Shown here piece by piece: positions 5,776 to 7,442 of a stretch of 7,442 nucleotides of DNA. Numbering within the stretch: position 1 is the stretch's first letter; each line of letters begins with the position of its first letter. The position numbers and the translations under genes are program-made. Origin of the DNA: MB-PLM-2 sp964385715 (GTDB lineage Bacteria; Planctomycetota; Planctomycetia; Pirellulales; UBA7805); assembly GCA_964385715.1 (NCBI GenBank), contig CAYLRE010000243.1:1-7442 (forward strand). The letters are read 5' to 3'. Below the pieces are notes generated by a model. The model saw only the letters and a list, made by a program, of their open reading frames with translations. It did no database searches and was not told the DNA's origin.

Positions 5776-5805
5776 TCGCGAAGGGCGAGGCTCGCGTGCG
5801 AGCCA
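5776..5805 (+). repeat. Palindromic intergenic repeat, family A, copy 2
   Basis: Identical over 30 bases to 1912-1941, with the GGCTCGC-GT-GCGAGCC hairpin. It begins 22 bases after the stop of the last BMC gene. In the absence of a classical terminator, this hairpin and the D copy after it could mark or stabilise the 3' end of the operon mRNA (inference). Confidence 0.85.
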
Positions 5806-5817
5806 CGCACGAACACC

Positions 5818-5843
5818 GGGAGGGCGAAGCTCCTGCTGAGCCG
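5818..5843 (+). repeat. Palindromic repeat, family D, copy 2
   Basis: Matches 4357-4382 at 23 of 26 positions; the three differences are all transitions (G to A once, C to T twice). It again reads EGEAPAEP in one frame. It lies 12 bases after family A copy 2, making a composite A-D repeat block downstream of the BMC operon. Confidence 0.78.
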
Positions 5844-6053
5844 CCGGTTTCTCGAGGCGTAAGTGAGGGTCACAATCAAGCGGTGTTTCACTCGTACTGC
5901 TTGGCAGGCTTGCGGTGGGATACACCGTGCTCGATCCGCAGTTGCCTAGCTGGGCAGCGGGTCACCGCTTCACTCATGTGGGGTTCTTGAAGTCGCAATT
6001 CACCAAAAACGCGGCTTTTATGTCAGATTTCTTTGGCATCAAGTCCCCCTCAA

Positions 6054-6082
6054 TGGACACGGCCTCCATAAGTGGTAGTATG
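6054..6082 (+). promoter_or_regulatory. Candidate sigma70-like promoter for the ATPase gene
   Basis: TGGACA (6054-6059) matches the -35 consensus at five of six bases and TAGTAT (6077-6082) matches the -10 at four of six, with a 17-base spacer. Transcription would start near 6089, giving a leader of about 37 bases. Planctomycete promoter consensus is poorly defined, so this is tentative. Confidence 0.4.
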
Positions 6083-6099
6083 GCCACAATTGTACTACC
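6074..6099. promoter_or_regulatory. Operator-like inverted repeat overlapping the candidate -10
   Basis: GGTAGTA (6074-6080) and TACTACC (6093-6099) are perfect seven-base inverted arms with a 12-base spacer. Within the spacer and right arm lies a second perfect palindrome, ACAATTGT (6086-6093). The element overlaps the candidate -10 box and start site, the usual position for a repressor-binding operator. No regulator gene is visible in the window. Confidence 0.42.
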
Positions 6100-6125
6100 C
6101 ACGCATCTCCAAGAGGGCAATTGGC

Positions 6126-7442
6126 ATGAAGCTGGAATCCATTCGTATTGAGAATTTCCGGTCTTTCCGTGACCAGACGATCGAATTCGACAACTATACC
6201 TGTTTCGTTGGTCCGAATGGCTCTGGGAAGTCCAATGTTCTCACGGCGCTAAACGTCTTCTTTCGCAACAATGCCGCCACTGCAACAGACGTTGTGAGTC
6301 TCTCCGCAGAAGATTTTCATCTTTCAGAGACAGCGAATCCCATCCGCATCACCGTAACGTTCGTTGACCTTTCAGAAGACGCACAGGAGACGTTCAAGCA
6401 TTACTATCGCCAGGGAAAGCTCGTTATGAATGCAGAGGCGAAATGGGATGCGGAGAGTGAAACGGCCGAAGTCACGCAGCATGGCAAACGACACGTAATG
6501 GCGGCGTTTGCGCCTTTCTTTGCGGCCTTGAACAACAAGGAAAGGGTTGCCGAGTTAAAGGAAATATACGGGGGTATCAGGGCTGGGCTTCCAGAACTAC
6601 CGGATGCAAGTACAAAGGTTGCGATGGAGAACGCGCTTCGCGCATACGAGGAATCGCACGTCGACGAATGCGAACTCCTTCCCGACGAAGGCCAGTTCTA
6701 TGGGTTTTCTAAAGGCGCCAATCGGTTGGAGAAATATGTCCAGTGGGTTTACATCCCAGCGGTCAAGGACGCGTCTGCGGAGCAGGATGAGGAGAGCAAG
6801 ACTGCGTTGGGGCAGCTTATCCATCGGACAATCCGAGCGAAGGTTGAATTCGAGGAGCCGCTTGCGCAGTTGCGGCAGGAAATCGAAGACAGATACCGAG
6901 AACTGCTAACGGAACAAAGCGTCGCATTGGTGGAGTTGCGGGATTCCCTCCAGGATCGCATGCAGAATTGGGCGACTCCGGACGCACGCGTTGATCTGCA
7001 GTGGCGGTTCGACCGTAAGAATTCGGTGAAGATCAGCGAGCCAGCGGCCCGCGTGTCTATTGGAGAAGGGGATTTTATAGGTGAAGTGGCCCGCCTCGGC
7101 CATGGCATGCAGCGGGCATTTATCGTATCTGTCCTTCAAGAACTTGCCGAAAGCGATCAAGAGAATTCACCGACACTAATCTTGGGCTTCGAGGAGCCAG
7201 AGCTGTATCAGCACCCGTCGCAGGCCCAGCATATGGCGTTCTTACTTGAAGATTTGGGAGACCCTGGCCGGGGAAAGAGTCAGGTGGTTCTAACCTCTCA
7301 CAGTCCGTACTTCGTTTCGGCTCAAAGCTTGGAGCGTGTTCGTAAGATCCAGAAGCTGCAAGGTAGCCAAGAGTCAACGTCGCACTCAACGTCGTACCCG
7401 AAAATCAGCGAGTCTTTGGCGGAATCTCTCGGTGAAGCCCCA
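6126..7442 (+). CDS. OLD-family-like AAA/ABC ATPase, N-terminal 439 residues (runs off the window)
   Basis: The frame is open from the ATG at 6126 to the window edge with no stop. A GAGG at 6113-6116 sits nine bases upstream as Shine-Dalgarno. The start MKLESIRIENFRSFRDQTIEF is the typical opening of RecF/OLD/SMC-like ATPases. Walker A is GPNGSGKS (29-36), a signature-like motif is LGHGMQRA (324-331), Walker B is LILGFEEPELYQHP (351-364), and the H-loop is LTSHSPYFV (His392). The long middle (about 60-300) replaces the coiled coil with a mixed helical region. The text after the H-loop, SPYFVSAQSLERVRKI, matches the OLD style, where a TOPRIM nuclease domain normally follows; that part is outside the window, so nuclease activity is not shown. 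OLD proteins act in phage defence (including with partner helicases, as in Gabija) or DNA repair. GC appears lower than in the BMC genes (53% against 67% in one sampled 60-base line each), suggesting separate acquisition. Confidence 0.9.
   Translation, partial: MKLESIRIENFRSFRDQTIEFDNYTCFVGPNGSGKSNVLTALNVFFRNNAATATDVVSLSAEDFHLSETANPIRITVTFVDLSEDAQETFKHYYRQGKLVMNAEAKWDAESETAEVTQHGKRHVMAAFAPFFAALNNKERVAELKEIYGGIRAGLPELPDASTKVAMENALRAYEESHVDECELLPDEGQFYGFSKGANRLEKYVQWVYIPAVKDASAEQDEESKTALGQLIHRTIRAKVEFEEPLAQLRQEIEDRYRELLTEQSVALVELRDSLQDRMQNWATPDARVDLQWRFDRKNSVKISEPAARVSIGEGDFIGEVARLGHGMQRAFIVSVLQELAESDQENSPTLILGFEEPELYQHPSQAQHMAFLLEDLGDPGRGKSQVVLTSHSPYFVSAQSLERVRKIQKLQGSQESTSHSTSYPKISESLAESLGEAP
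7374..7397 (+). repeat. Twelve-base tandem duplication inside the ATPase gene
   Basis: TCAACGTCGCAC (7374-7385) is followed directly by TCAACGTCGTAC (7386-7397), differing at one base. It encodes STSHSTSY (residues 417-424), in frame, just after the ATPase core, where the linker to the expected next domain would be. Confidence 0.7.

Larger units (their letters stand above)
5754..6125. other. Junction between BMC operon and ATPase gene, no convincing gene
   Basis: This 372-base stretch holds repeats A2 and D2 in its first 90 bases, a degenerate family B unit at about 5853-5869, then unremarkable sequence, and finally the candidate promoter and inverted repeat before the ATPase. A 78-codon frame at 5915-6151 has no recognisable motif, no ribosome binding site and overlaps the ATPase start, so it is not called. 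No strong stem plus U-tract terminator for the BMC operon is visible. The GC-rich repeat part gives way to more AT-rich DNA after about 5985. Confidence 0.7.

Noticed and set aside
5754..5846. Intrinsic terminator of the BMC operon
   Set aside because: Hairpins are present in the repeats but none is followed by a U-tract; could only be called with transcript data.
5391..5891. 166-codon - strand frame at the end of the barrel gene and into repeats
   Set aside because: Overlaps the Cys-rich tail antisense and reads through repeats A and D, giving repeat-derived peptide.
5915..6151. 78-codon + strand frame before the ATPase, considered as a small antitoxin or regulator
   Set aside because: No helix-turn-helix or other motif, no ribosome binding site, and it overlaps the candidate promoter and the ATPase start.

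Overview
The window looks like a planctomycete chromosome, most likely Pirellulaceae-like. Three things point there: a Planctomycetes/Verrucomicrobia-type (PVM) bacterial microcompartment (BMC) gene set, high GC with weak or absent Shine-Dalgarno sequences, and small palindromic intergenic repeats whose conceptual translation includes the GEAPAEP peptide that I associate with planctomycete genomes. The taxonomic call rests on memory of these hallmarks, not on a search.

Bases 1-5753 are the enzyme and shell half of a BMC operon, all on the + strand. In order they are: the C-terminal end of a pentameric shell vertex protein (BMC-P, EutN/CcmL family); a CoA-acylating aldehyde dehydrogenase with an N-terminal encapsulation helix; a second BMC-P overlapping the dehydrogenase stop codon; a repeat-filled spacer; a third BMC-P; a class II (fuculose/rhamnulose-phosphate type) aldolase with a C-terminal encapsulation helix; an L-lactate/malate dehydrogenase family protein whose substrate-specificity positions look malate-like; and a 436-residue alpha/beta-barrel-like protein of unknown function with a Cys-rich C-terminal tail. 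By analogy with the characterised PVM organelle, the aldolase splits L-fuculose-1-phosphate or L-rhamnulose-1-phosphate into DHAP and lactaldehyde. The aldehyde dehydrogenase oxidises the aldehyde to an acyl-CoA with NAD+ and CoA inside the shell, and the LDH/MDH-like enzyme may recycle cofactor. Hexameric shell proteins, phosphotransacylase, kinases and regulator are not in the window; if present they would lie upstream.

Bases 5754-6125 are a non-coding junction. It starts with two operon-style palindromic repeats and ends with a candidate sigma70-like promoter overlapped by an inverted repeat. From 6126 to the window edge runs an incomplete AAA/ABC-type ATPase of the OLD (overcoming lysogenization defect) nuclease style, with Walker A, signature-like, Walker B and H-loop motifs. 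It looks like an accessory gene (possible phage defence or DNA repair) of lower GC, unrelated to the BMC operon.

The BMC type itself is described. The parts most worth a second look are the unassigned barrel protein, the MDH-like specificity residues of the 'lactate dehydrogenase', the palindrome embedded in the coding sequence of the barrel protein's linker, the four repeat families punctuating the operon, and the operator-like element before the OLD-like ATPase.
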